64,000 bases of DNA from Mugil cephalus (Eukaryota; Chordata; Actinopteri; Mugiliformes; Mugilidae): contig NC_061772.1 of the NCBI RefSeq assembly GCF_022458985.1, forward strand, positions 1,674,001 to 1,738,000, written 5' to 3'. The translations under genes were made by a program, and so were the position numbers. The stretch's first letter is position 1, and each line of letters begins with the position of its first letter. Of the stretch, positions 50,101 to 62,700 are shown in pieces. The notes beneath the pieces were generated by a model, which was given only the letters and a program-made list of their open reading frames with translations, ran no database searches and was not told where the DNA came from.

Positions 50101-52977
50101 CCTTCAGCTCTGCCTTAATTCTTCTTGGCATACTTTCAACAAGGTGTTGGAAACATTCCTATGAGATTTTGGTCCATATTGACATGATAGCATCACACAG
50201 TTGCTGCAGATTTGTTGACTGTGCATCTGTGACGTGAATCTCATTCCACACATCCTAAAGGTGCTGAGATCTGGTGACTGTGGAGGCCATTGGAGTACAG
50301 TGAACTCATTGTCATGTTCCAGAAACCAGTTTGAGATGATATGAGCTTTGTGTCATGGTGCATTATCCTGCTGGAAGTAGACGTCAAAAGATGGCTACAT
50401 TGTGGTCATAAAGAGATGGACATGGTCAGCAACAATACTCACGTAGGCTGTGGCATTTAAACCATGCTCAGTTTGTAGTAAGGGGCCCATCATCTCAAAC
50501 CAGTCTGTACATTCTCCTGTGACCTCTCACATCTCTTCAAAACCATCTAAATACCAGTAGATCAGCAGTTTCTGGAATACTCAGACCAGTCAGTCTGGCA
50601 CCAACAACATTGTGATGCTCGGTTTGAACTTCAGCAAGTTGTGTTGATCTCCTCTACATGCCTAAATGCATTGAATTGCAACCATGTAATTGGCTGGTTA
50701 GCTATTTGTGTTAACAAGCAATTACAAAAGGAAACAGTTGTACCTAAAAATTGGCAAGTGTACCTAATAAAGTGACAAGTGAGTGTATATGACATGATAT
50801 TTCATAATATTTGTTTTGGTTTTTTTTACAATGAAGCTAGCTTCTCATTTCCATTCCATTCTCCTCCCAGGACGCGATCTAAAGAGCAGTCCATACCCAT
50901 CCACTTGGGCTTAGCTGTGTCCCTGGCCTTCCTCGCCCTGCTGTTTTTCTTCACTGGAGTCTTGGCCAACGTGGGAGGGGAGAGCGTGTGTACCTGGGTG
51001 GGGGCTATGCTTCACTACGCCCTGCTCAGCTCTTTTGCTTGGATGGGCATACAAGTGTTCCACACCTTCTGGTTGGTCTTCATGATTTTCACCCCCTCCC
51101 CGAAGGCGTATGTATGGACCTTGGTTGGCTTCGGTGAGTGTGTGAAATAATGTTTAAAATTGCACCTTGTATTACATATAGGGGATGTGCAGTACATGTA
51201 TGACCCATGGATATTCTTTTCCAGTTCTCCCTGGTGTTCCTGTTGGCATCCTGGCTGCAGTAGGTGATATTTATGGAGTGAGAGAGGTGGTGGCAAGCGA
51301 TGACGTCTCCAACCCTTACCGGATGTAAGTCTTTCCTTATTTCATCAAAACTTACTCAGACAGATACTTGCTGTGGATCAACAAATGCAGTATTCCCCAG
51401 ATTCCCTGGCATTGCACTGTGAATCACATCCCCTTGTTTTTAGAGTAGCAAAGAGCAGCAGAGTGGTTTGAGGGATGTTTCGGAAAACACTGAATTAACA
51501 TTATCCTACCACTCCATTTTTCCTTTTTGGAACGACTAGGGAATATCGACTGTAATATTGAATATCTGAGTGTATTTGTTTTTTCCAGGTGCTGGATAAA
51601 AGAGAACAAAAAGGCCTTCCTGGCTCACTGTTTCACCACCATGACGGTCCTGGCCATTCTGGTGTTATCAGGCTTTGTGATGCTGTTCCTGGTCTACAGA
51701 AAGATCCGCACCAGGGATGAATGGAGTCAGAACCGTGTGGCTTTTTTCAGCATTTGGGGCCTCAGCTGCCTGTTTGGAACAACTTGGGGTCTGACCTTCC
51801 TAGACTTTGAACCCCTCTCTGATTGTATTCTCTTCCTCTTCTGTATCCTCAACTCCTTCCAAGGTATGTGCTTTTGTGTACAGATAGTTTGACTCTGCAC
51901 ACACGAGGAGATTGCCCCACTAGTGCTAAAATATTTTTTCCCATCTATAAAAAAATGTGCAGGAAGGCCATTATACCAGGATAAAGCAGTTTTCAGCATT
52001 TTCTTGTGCTTGAAGACTTTGATATGTCTTGTTGAATGGAAAATGACCTGAAATAAGCTACATATACTCAATGTGTAGTTCCGCAGCATTATAACCACCT
52101 TCACAGTTTACCTATTTATAGAGTCTGTGGTCAGAGGTATTTTCATTGTTGGTGCAAATTGGGCACTATGTATTTGGAGCCAGTGCTCCATTGTATCAGT
52201 GTGGGAATGAGACAATGGCTGTGGTTAATCATGGCCTTCTGTTACTGGTGCCTATCAGAAGTAAAGCTGTTTCCTCCCACATGCAACACACTTGTTTTTG
52301 GTTCAAAGCCAAACCCTCAGTTCATTAACCCCATATTTGCTGCACAGTGGTAGATCAGATATCTACTGTAACATGACATTTTGTCTTTTGTAATTGATTT
52401 TGTAAAGTGAATAAAACCTAGGTTAAAGAGAGATAGGCATAAACAAAACAACAAAAAAGACTTTTATTGTCTCACTCAGGGATAAAATGGGGATTAATGG
52501 CATGGCAGGCAGGCTTTTCTTTTATCAACAGATAAAGCTCACCATCTTGCAATCGTGCCGTAGACGACCATAAAAAATGTAGGACATCTACTTCGTGTCA
52601 CATTCTGACAGCTAATAAATCCACTAGAATCTTTATTTAAAATTGCCCTCTTTATAGTATTTGTATCTTTTTTGCTTTTCAATAATCCTTTAAATGTCTG
52701 GTTACTGTTCACAGTAACTCTTAATAGAACAAGTGAGGTTATTGTTGCCTTACTCGTTTCATAGGCCTTTGGCCCAGTAATGTTAAAATGACAAAATAAG
52801 GAGAGATAACAAATGAATGAATGTGTCTTGGTTGTGGTGTGTCTCTCAGGTTTCTTCTTGATGCTGCGGTTCTACATGCTGGACAGGATGCGCAAACAGG
52901 CTGGGGGCTCTGGTTTCGGCAGCACCAGCACCGGATCTACCAGGCAACACATGTTACAGGCCCAGGAGAAGAGTTAA
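44168..52977 (+). CDS. Adhesion G-protein-coupled receptor, ADGRG (GPR56/97/114) clade
   Basis: Fourteen coding exons: 44168-44240, 45034-45299, 46133-46319, 46609-46654, 46945-47038, 48500-48622, 48796-48909, 49514-49556, 49683-49789, 49893-50008, 50871-51133, 51225-51324, 51589-51863 and 52850-52977. All are GT-AG and in phase: 644 aa. There is a signal peptide (1-25). The extracellular region has FCLYW (99-103) and many cysteines, resembling the PLL domain of GPR56. A short GAIN domain follows. The GPS reads CQCDHLTYFSVLV (339-351), with cleavage expected between Leu344 and Thr345, leaving the tethered agonist TYFSVLV. A 7TM domain follows from about 356 to 615, with CWIKENK in the second extracellular loop and GLSCLFGTTWGL in TM6. 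The tail is short and Ser/Gly rich. These receptors couple to G12/13 or other G proteins after ligand binding. The length fits GPR56 better than GPR97 or GPR114, but the 7TM wording is not close enough to choose a member. Confidence 0.92.
44357..44692. mobile_element. MITE-like inverted-repeat element, copy 3
   Basis: The best copy of the family. The left end GTTCATTAGGTACTTCAGTG, then AATGCATTCTAATAT and CAGTCCTGTATTAAAT, pairs with the right end (reverse complement AAATGCATTCTAATATAACAGTCC). It lies in the first coding-region intron of the adhesion GPCR and has no open frame. Other copies are at 4205 and 26583. Confidence 0.8.
44828..44960 (-). repeat. L2 LINE 3' end fragment
   Basis: TTTATATAGCGTCAATAACAATACAAATTGTCTCAAGACAC, in the same orientation as the LINE at 12292. 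About 130 bp of the 3' terminus only, in the intron before GPCR coding exon 2. Confidence 0.85.
50041..50787 (-). mobile_element. Tc1/mariner deletion derivative in a GPCR intron
   Basis: Terminal inverted repeats are TACACTCACCAGCCACTTTA on the left and, in reverse complement, TACACTCACTTGTCACTTTA on the right. Inside, long stretches such as TTTTGGTCCATATTGACATG and GCATTATCCTGCTGGAAGTAG belong to a common fish Tc1-like element whose transposase would be on the minus strand. A large middle section is missing between about 50489 and 50500. It lies in the intron between the first and second 7TM exons. Confidence 0.85.
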
Positions 52978-54900
52978 ATGGGCCAAATAAAGTTGTGGTA
53001 CACAATACAGAGGCAAAACCAAGCTGCAGCAGTCTATATAACAGATAAAACATGATAGAGGACTAGGCACCAGTCCTGAGAGGAGTAGGCACCACTCCTA
53101 AGAAAGTGTAGATTAAGTTCAGATGAAATTCTGTTTCCTGTGAAACATGCACATACTCTCTTCATCATATGCCATTTATTCTTCTGTTATCCTTTTGTAC
53201 TGAACATCCCAGGCCAGCTGTATTAATAAACATAGCACACTGAGCATAATGAACAATGGACACATCATTGAATTTCCAAAAATGTCAGTCAGTTTGGATA
53301 TACTAGTTGTTCCACGCACCATTTAGGTGGTGGCGACTCAATGTTACTGTTGCATTAGTGATGATTGAATGACTAGGAGAGTGCTAATGCTTCAGCATAT
53401 TAATGGATTTCTTGTAAAAACTAGAAAAAGCTACTGAATCTTTGAAAACACAGTCTGCTTAGTTTGGTCAGTTTGAAGAGATGAAGCCAGCAGTGCAGCT
53501 GGTTAATGAAAGACATAAGGGAAGTGACTCATATGAAAATCTGAAAGTTTTCACAAGACACAGAATTAGTAATTACCCCTGAGTGCAGGATGATTCATCA
53601 CCATTTAAAAATGATTAGAGGAATACTTTATTATATACATGTCTCATGTCCTTCTTTGGCCAGATATTGGCGTATATGTGATTTCAGTTGATTTCATGGG
53701 GACTTTAAAACCTTCTTTTGGCGGCGGCTTTTCAAATGAAATAGAATGTTAATGTGCCACATACAGGTATTTATGTCACACTCCATTGACACAGGTGTAC
53801 CTCACACATTCCAAGGGTGTGCTGTGCTAATCACCTCATTAAATTAAGAATTAAGCTTAAATTAAAGAGTCAAGTAAATCAATCAAAGTTGCGGAAAGAT
53901 GCATATTGCAAATGATAATGTTTGTTTAAGTAAAGCTGCAGATGTCACTCCCACATCTAACATTTTGGTGAGATTAGATAAATAATATATAAATAAAGTC
54001 TCACAGTAAACCTGGTGTGGGAAACCCAATCCACTTGTTGTTAAATTATCTTAAGAATATACTTTATTACTTGACTCTTGTTCTCTGGACCAGTGAAGAA
54101 GAAATAACACCATCACTCAGGAACTCATAATACTTGCCTGGAGCCTGTATTTGCAGTATACCTAGACTGGCTCTAGTTATGGAATTTATGTGAGATTAAA
54201 AAGAGTAAATTGTAAATAAAGTTGAGCTTTATTTCCAGAACATGAGGATGTTAAATGATTCTAAGTAACTGTGCTGTGATTTCTGTTATATTGCTTATTA
54301 TGAAACAGAAGATTATACACTTTTGCCCATAAAGTTGGAATAATATTGTTTTCAGAAACATTCCTTTTTCTATTCCTATTTATACACATATGTTGTGTTT
54401 GGAAGAGATTAATCCATGAAGTTCTGAGAAGATATATACTTTACCAGGAATAAATCCCATTGTCACAATCATTACTTAAGAAGAGGTAAAAAAATAAAAA
54501 ATATTTGATTCCAGCTTTATGGGCAATAGTGTATTATTGATGAGCTCCTCAACCTTAGATAAGCTTTTTTTTTTTTTTTTTTTTAAAAAACAAAACAAAA
54601 CAACAACAAAAAAACATTTTATATTATGTATGCTTTTTTCTGTAGCTGATTTTAAAATAGCACTTTAGATTTTCAGTCTGTATTTTTTTTTTATATATTT
54701 CATGACCAGTATGTGCCCGACGTAAAGTAACAACTGAATGTTATAGAATATGAGATCATATTCATAGGGATATTCAGGGAGATACTGTGAGGCTTGCACT
54801 TTTTATTTTTATTTTGTAAATTTGAATTTGTTGTTACTAAAATGGTTGTTTATTTGTCAGTGCGAATGTATATACAGTATTAATAAATATCTTTTGGTTA
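52978..54900 (+). other. Probable 3' UTR of the adhesion GPCR
   Basis: The stop codon is at 52975-52977. Candidate AATAAA signals occur at about 53225, 54216 and 54882 (the last in ATTAATAAATATC, followed by T- and TG-rich sequence). Which is used cannot be told. The region has a long T/A homopolymer tract at about 54567-54600 and no other open frame of note. Confidence 0.4.
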
Positions 54901-55859
54901 AAAATTAAGTAATGGCTGTGTATTTGTCTACATGTGTATGCACTTAACCTTGCACACTAAGCACTTTTGTGGTTTCCTGCTCAGTCGTCCCTCCCTCTTA
55001 TCTGTCCCTCCGTGCTTCCTCCCCAGAGGTTTTATATTTGTTGTTCTCTTGCTGCTTGTTTGCCCTCCAAATTCTGAAAAAAAAGGACGTAGGACACATA
55101 TTGTAGCAAACGATTATGATAGTGTTTATTTGAGGGTCACAAGAAACGTTTAACAGCCTTATTTTTATGATGTTTGTCTACACCAGTCAGGTCAGTATTT
55201 GATAAAGATGGAGGTGCAGTTCTAGACATAGAGGAAGCCGGCCATTATGGCTCTCACAGGGAGTGTGTGAAAAAGTCTTTTCTGTGTCATTAACACAAAA
55301 ATCCTTTTCTGATAGTAGTGTGTGATTCAAGGTCATTCACACAACAACAGCTGAACTAAAAACAATACTATGGGATTGAGATGGAGATAATGATAGACAA
55401 TGATCTGACACTGACACTGATGGTGCAGAACTCTCACTGTCTCAACTAATAGGCGAGTGAGGCTGTATGTTTAGGGAGGGGAGACAGTCCATTGATCGTC
55501 CTGACTGCCTGTGGGTTCTTCAGCAGCTTCCACTAGTATTTTATGATCAAGGTACACATACTGGATTAAAGGCCTGATAGTCATCTGGGTCCCAAAAGCT
55601 TCAGCTTTGCCGTAGAAGAACATGAACTATGTCATTTTCCACCTTGTGACCCTACATTTAACTTTTTTTGTAATTAGTAAATAAAATGTCATATATTATT
55701 GAATGCATTTTAAGCTTATCTTTGAAAATAACTTTCAGTTTACTATTTAAGTAACAAGTGTTTGGATTGAAGGTGGCTGGGTTAAAAAACAAAACAAAAA
55801 AAACCCCCAAAACATTACACCAGCATCATATGTGGGGGGTCAGTCGTGTCCCCACAAGT
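54901..55859. other. Intergenic, nothing recognised
   Basis: No supported gene between the GPCR and slc7a6. Confidence 0.4.
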
Positions 55860-56065
55860 CTCCAATCTGTTATTGCTGCTCTCTTCTCTCTATTCTGTCT
55901 CTACCTGGCTGGCCTCAAGCAGAGTTCTGGCTTTCTTCCTGTTAAAAGGGAGATTTTCCTTGCCACTGTTGCCTTCTCGCTTGAACTGTGGGTCTCAGGC
56001 CAGTGTCTTGAGACACTGTATTGTTACTGACTCTATATTTTGAACTGAACAAAATTGAACTGGGG
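55860..56065 (+). repeat. L2 LINE 3' end fragment
   Basis: CTGGCCTCAAGCAGAGTTCTGG, TTCCTGTTAAAAGGGAGATTTTCCTTGCCACTGTTGCC and GTGTCTTGAGACACTGTATTGTTA correspond, in opposite orientation, to the 12292 LINE 3' untranslated region. The open frames here are artefacts of the repeat. Confidence 0.85.
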
Positions 56066-56308
56066 CAAGGGTGGGCTCTTTGCATAAGAAAATGAACACT
56101 CTAATGGGTTCTCATGAACGCAGGTTCATACTGTTGTATTTGTTTGCCCCCTCAATTTTGCGTACTGGCATGTGTAAATCTGCTTCACCACCGCTGACAC
56201 ACTAACACAAAAACGACACATACTATTGGAGGACCCATGCTCCTAGCAGGACAGCTCTAATTACAGTCAGCCAGTGTTTCACACACAGCACCATGCTTAG
56301 TGCTGACA

Positions 56309-56309
56309 A

Positions 56310-56365
<56 letters not shown>

Positions 56366-56419
56366 TCCATATTTGTGTGTATATATATATATATATATAT
56401 ATACACAAATATGGAAACA
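56309..56419. repeat. PolyA, (TA)n and long palindrome
   Basis: A polyA run of about 19 is followed by (TA)n to 56362. From 56362 to 56419, TGTTTCCATATTTGTGT and ACACAAATATGGAAACA form perfect 17-base inverted arms around a TA-rich centre (GTATATA...). This may extrude a cruciform and is a likely site of instability. Confidence 0.85.
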
Positions 56420-56679
56420 AATAGAGAGAAATAACATACAGTATAGTGCTCCGTTCTTGTGTCCACGCAGTTCCTTCTGTAGCTCATTTTACACGTCTTC
56501 ATAATGATTTTCCTGACGGTCCCTGTATGCCACATTAAACGTTGTTCACCTAACGCCTTTCCTAAAGCCTAAAAGCATACCAGTCGTATTCGAACGTTTT
56601 CGAAAAAAAAGGGGGGGTGGGGGGAAGCATTTTTTAGCATGCGCACTGGTATTTTTTATTGATATTGCAGACGTTAGGC

Positions 56680-56823
56680 CACGCTACAGCAGCGTCACGT
56701 GACTTGTCCTCCCAACCGGAGCCAGTTGTTTACGGGCTGCTGTGATGCTTTGTTAGAGGACAGGACAGGAGACGGTGCTGTCAGCCCGTCAAAACCAAGA
56801 GACGGGCCGGCTAAGCAGCGCAG
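56680..56823 (+). promoter_or_regulatory. slc7a6: slc7a6 CpG-rich promoter and 5' leader exon
   Basis: A local CpG-rich interval (CGTCACGTGAC E-box-like motif at about 56693, CCAACCGGAGCC). It ends AAGCAGCGCAG|GTAAGACCGG, a strong donor at 56824. The next acceptor in front of the start codon is at 59749, so the first intron is about 2.9 kb. The transcription start is not precisely located. The CACGTGAC motif could bind bHLH or USF/TFE-type factors; this is inference. Confidence 0.6.
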
Positions 56824-59749
56824 GTAAGACCGGCAGATACACCCGGGTAGTTTTACCGATATGTTTCATGTCTGCACGCTGGGAGATACGGTAAACTGAA
56901 TTTAAATAAAGGACAAAACAAAGAAGTAATGTTTGCAGCTCTCTGCGGAGAGCCGACACAGTGCAGGACGAAAAAAATAAAAGTAGAAATAAAGCCACAA
57001 ATTAACGTTACCGCCGCCTTAGCTGGATTTTATTCAGGTTTGGTGAACGGGCTGTTGTTGTCGAGCGCGTTGTCGAGTTGTTCCTAAATAACAAGCTAAT
57101 TGGTCTAAATAGTAGTGATGGCCAGCTGTTAAATTCTTATGTTCTTTTAACTTGTGATCTGAATTATTGTTGTTATTATTATTGATGTTTTTATTGTTAT
57201 TATTATTATTAGTAGTAGCAGTATTCAGTCAGTAGCCTATAGCTTTCATAGTTGAAGCCTGTTAGTAGAGTCGTCTTGTTCGTTAAGGTGTCTGTAGAAG
57301 CAGCTCTCTTTTAACTACCCTAGTTTGATGTCTCATCTCTTCGTGGCATGAATGTTACATATATGTTCGGTCAGTATAAACAAACATAGTCACTAAAGTA
57401 CAGTATGAAATGTAAATAGAGAGAAAGCTTTAGTTCGCGACAGCATACGTTTATACGTTTTGTTAAGCGGAAGTCGTGAGTGTTAGATTGATAGCGGCTT
57501 TGTTAGGTTAGGAAGACAGAGCGTTCAGAGATGATAGGATGATTCTCATGGTCAGGTAGGTTTATATTATTGTGTGACACTCGGACAGACAAGGGTTTGA
57601 TATTATTACGAATGGGAGATGGTCTCATTGAGTAGAGTGACCCACACAGACCTTTAGGCTTTAAACTGTAATGATCTTGTCCCACACCGTTGTGTGAGCT
57701 GCATAGACTGCAGGGTAGCACCAGCTTACTCAGCACTTTCCCTGCTTCTTTTATATATTTTTTGTCTGTGGAGACTCATTTTATGTCTTTTAAAATATTA
57801 CTTCTCGTGATATTGTTAAACTGTAAATAAATAATCTTTGAGGTAATTTTACAATTAATCCAATTCAGATTATTTATTTATTTATTTATTTATTTTGGTA
57901 AGTGTTTCTGTGTTTTCCAAGCACAATACTTCGTACAGACATCCAGCAAAGTACTCAAAGAAAGAAGAAAAGACAGAATAAGAAGTGTTTTATTATAGTT
58001 CATTCTATAGTTCATTATCAGGATTTTTGTCAGGCTTACCTGGCTGCTGCTTATCCCACCTCGGGCCTGTCTCTAGTTGCATCAGTGTTGAAAACAGCTC
58101 TCAAATTACACGCAGCCCTAGATGAAAATGATCTCTCTTTGTCAAATATATGCATACTATACATGCTCATATCCATACCCACTAACAGAGGAGGAATCCA
58201 AGCCAGAAAAGTAATCAGTGCTCAGTAGGCCTGCAGCCAAATGTGTGTTAGGACGGAAGATCTAAAGGAAAACTAAGAGCCTGCCAGCATTTCTCAATGT
58301 GTTAAATGTTAGATTCAACTTTTAGTGTTGTCTGACAGTATAGAACCCAAACTTATTCACTTTACGGTGATACGACACAACCTGGCACAGTAGCAGCTCT
58401 TCACATTTGAGAAACGTGACTGTAATGAACTTATTATACCAGCCAGCAGGCACACTGCTGCCATACAGATGGTTTCATTTATTGAAATACAGCACGTAAA
58501 GAGGGGACTCGACCTTTGACTTCTGACTCCATGTGAATGCTTGTGCCACTTTTGAAGAGAAACTGTCAAGGCGTTCCTGAGATTCTTTATAAGAAGAACA
58601 TATGCGTCTGGCTACAGCTGTCTCTAACAGGGAAACATAATGATTTACTTCATGTCGTGCTCAACTTCTGATGATTAAGGTTATATTAAAACCTGAAGAA
58701 CAGAACAAACTGACACAGGCAAATTCTCCTAGGCCATAAGAGCATCACAGTCATGTGAAAGGCACCTCAGACTTCCAAGGATGTCACGTTTGGTTGAAGC
58801 ACCAGAGTAAGAATGTGTTGAATGCATCTTTTCACGGTTTCCATCCATAAAGCTGGATGAAGCATGATGAGGTTTATAGCAGGTCACATCTAGAATACAC
58901 CGTCTTCCAGAGTTACATAATCCTTGAAGCGTCACACAGGGTGATGCACACAAGTTCACACACACCTAGTCCTAGCTTTAATGAAGCACGGACACTACAG
59001 TGTTGTGACAGATGAGTCATCGATGCTTAGACTAAAGTTAACAGCGGTGTGATTGTTTGGGTCATTGATTGGTCTGTTATCATCTGATAAACAGGTGGTG
59101 CAGCGGTGAGCTTCCGCATGAGGAACAGATGTCTAATGACTGAAGTGAAGCATGTACCTCACATGCAAACAGACAAAAACCACGAGGACCAGCCCATTGT
59201 TATAACTGGCTTCTCATGTGGATTGATGATTTTGTTATTATCCTGTATTGGTGTACATTCAGCGCTAACCCTGCTGTTTTAACTTGCCCTTTCCTAATCT
59301 ATTTACTGTACATTTAGGTATCTATTGTCTGGAGACAGCACAGAGATCATTCTTTGAAATAAACAATGTTGCGCCTTAATAACACAAGTTATAATGTGAT
59401 TTGTGGAAAAACAAAGCATTTGACTCACCTCCACTAAAGTAACCCCCTCACAAGACACATGATCAGGTTTTAAATATAGTTCTGGTTTTCTGTGTGATGT
59501 TTTTATGTGTGAGAAAGCAGTACTTCTCACATGCTTTTCTGCTCCTATCCATTTCTGCAGTTAATTAACTACCCTTGCTGTTATCTGTTGAATAACAGCA
59601 GTCTTGTGAGTCATCATTTGGCATTGAGCTCCCATGGACTTCACCAGTAATGACATGCCTCTCCTCAGTCTGTTAAACAGGTTTGTTCCTGAGGTTGCCA
59701 GAAGGGGACAAACGGCTGTAGGGTCCACCGCCGGGCCTCTTTCCTGTAG
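56824..59749 (+). other. Presumed first intron of slc7a6
   Basis: Contains ATT/TTG trinucleotide-rich DNA (about 57165-57230) and a TTTA tetranucleotide run (about 57868-57895). No other exon is supported. Confidence 0.45.
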
Positions 59750-59767
59750 CCTTGAAACACCAGCCCC

Positions 59768-62700
59768 ATGGCCGACCACGGATCTTCTGAAAAGATGAAC
59801 GGCAGTGCTGGCCAGTCTTCCGGTCTTTTGGAGCCGCCCAAAGAAAGCATGCAGCTTAAGAAGGAGATTTCGCTGCTTAACGGAGTCAGTCTGATTGTAG
59901 GAAACATGATAGGCTCTGGCATTTTCGTCTCCCCTAAGGGGGTTCTTATCTACAGTGCCTCTTATGGGCTGTCACTAGTCATCTGGGCTATAGGGGGTCT
60001 GTTCTCAGTGGTGGGGGCCCTCTGCTATGCTGAGCTGGGCACCACAATCACCAAATCAGGGGCATCTTATGCATATATCTTGGAGTCATTCGGTGGCTTC
60101 ATTGCATTCATTCGTCTGTGGACGTCTCTGTTGATCATTGAGCCCACCAGCCAAGCGGTCATTGCCATTACATTTGCAAACTACCTGGTGCAGCCATTGT
60201 TTCCAACATGTGAGCCCCCATATGCAGCATCCAGGCTCATTGCCGCAGCCTGTATCTGTAAGTACTTTTACTGTACACTATGTCACACAGCTGTTGTCTG
60301 CTCCTATCTGTTTAGCCATTCCTAAACGAGTAGAGGAACACATTTGAAGCTCTCTGCTTTCTCCAGGTCTATTGACGTTCATCAACTCTTCTTATGTAAA
60401 GTGGGGCACCCGTGTGCAGGACCTTTTCACCTATGCAAAGGTGGCCGCACTCATCGTCATCATCGTCACCGGCATCGTCAGGCTGTGCCAGGGTGAGTTG
60501 TGTCATTACATTATTCAACATAATAACTGATAGAAATGCAGTGAGCAGCTTTAGCACCAGCTTACATACTGTGTGTGCTTTTCCACATAGCAAAAAAAAA
60601 GGAAAATTATTTGATGGCTTGGCATCTGAAAAAGTCTTGTAATTGGAAATGTAATAAGTTGCATTTTCAGAACAATATAACATACAACAAATAAATAACA
60701 GTCAGTAGTCATCGTTCATAGTCATAGCTGTTGTGAGTGTATTGCTGGTATAGCTGAAAACCAGTTGCATTTAGATTATTATGTGATTTTTTGTGTTCTA
60801 ACTTCTACCATAAACACTGGGATATAAAGGGTTAAAATTTTGAAATTAATCAGACTTTTGGAATTTATGAATAGGAATAGATTACAGTTTTGGCCCTTAA
60901 CAGTAAGAATGTAACAATTTAGGTTACACAGTGTAAAAATAGAGAATAATGGCATTTTAGTTTGACATATTAAAACCTTAAAAAAGCACAATACACCTTT
61001 GCCAAATATGATAGCTTGTAGCTAAGTTATCAAAAAATAAACTGGAAAAGGACACATTTGTCCCAATCAGAGCATAAGGTTTTAACAGTCCATACCAGCA
61101 AAAAGTTATAGGAAGTTAAAACCCCAGGGATCTCCTGTGGAAGAATGAAGTTTCACTCTGTATTTATTGTGTCTCCGTCTTAGGCTACACGACCAACCTT
61201 CAGTCATCCTTTCGAGGGTCGTCTACAGATCCTGGTGACATTGCGCTGGCGCTGTACTCTGCACTCTTCTCCTACTCTGGCTGGGACACCCTCAACTTTG
61301 TAACTGAGGAGATCAAAAACCCTGAAAGGTAAGCTTTCCTTTTCTGGGCCTTTTTTTCAAATTAAAACTGTGGCCAGTCAGACTAATGTTTAATACTTAA
61401 CTAAAACTGATCAAATGTCCCGTTGTTCTAGGAACCTGCCCCTGGCCATTGCCATCTCTATGCCCATTGTCACCATCATCTACATCCTCACCAATGTGGC
61501 ATACTACGCTGTTTTGGATGTTAGTGCTATATTGGCCAGCGATGCAGTGGCTGTGGTGAGAAAACAAACTGCTGCTGGTGGGATGGAGAACAGAAGTGCA
61601 TGTGTGTAAGCTTAGAATGCAGTTCCTAAATCAGCAGTTTCTGTGTTGCGTTTAGACTTTTGCAGATCACACTCTTGGTGTGATGAGCTGGACGATCCCC
61701 ATTGCCGTGGCTTTGTCCTGCTATGGAGGACTCAATGCTTCCATTATAGCTGCATCCAGGTAGAACACGCACACACACACTCACATTTAAGCAGCAATCT
61801 ACAGTGGTTATTTTATTGTCTGAATTCTTGTTTGTTGTGTCCAGGTTGTTCTTCGTGGGCTCTCGTGAGGGTCACCTTCCAGACGCTCTGTCCATGATCC
61901 ATATACAGAGGTTCACTCCGATTCCAGCTCTGCTCTTCAATGTACGTAAACAGAATAATTACATTCAGGTTAGATTGGTGGAAGAAAATTCCACTTAATA
62001 GTACCTCATAGAAATCACACAACAGGTCTAATTTCAATCTATTCCAAATATATTTTTCATTTTGAAACTAATGAAAATGGAAACAAAATGTCTGTGGGAT
62101 TTCCACTTGCTACTAAATATGACACAACATGTAACACTCAGGTAAATAAACATGTTTTTCACATAAACTGTTATTTTTTTGTCTCCCTGTTGTCACGCAT
62201 GGCCCTTTCTTCCTCCATCTGCTGTCCAGTGCGTCATGTCTCTGATCTACTTGACAGTGGATGATGTGTTCCAGCTCATCAACTACTATAGTTTTAGCTA
62301 CTGGTTCTTTATGGGACTTTCTATTGCTGGACAGATCTACCTCCGCTGGAAGGAGCCTGACAGACCCAGACCACTTAAAGTAAAAACACAAAAACAACAC
62401 ACCTGTGTGATCACTATGTATCCGTCCATTGATGGATTCATTAATGAATCATGGTGTTTGTGTTTGGCTGACAAGCAGGGCTTGAGCTCTGTGTACTGAC
62501 CAGAGCCAGAGCTCAGCTTGTTCTCCATCAATATCATAGTGGCACCATCAGAAGCTTTATTACATTCATTCTTCTGTAGATGTCTTTGTTGGTCATTGAG
62601 CCTGCCAAATCTTAGAATCTCCTCTGGCAAGAAAAGAGGTCAATAGAAAATAACCACCCTTGAAGAGGATGATACCAGTACTGATGTAACTGCGTGAATG

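Noticed and set aside
55758..56043. Open frames containing SSLYSVSTWLASSRV or similar
   Set aside because: They fall in the L2 3' untranslated fragment and are not conserved coding sequence.
59665..59922. Minus-strand open frame over the slc7a6 first coding exon
   Set aside because: Antisense shadow; the plus strand encodes the conserved transporter N-terminus.
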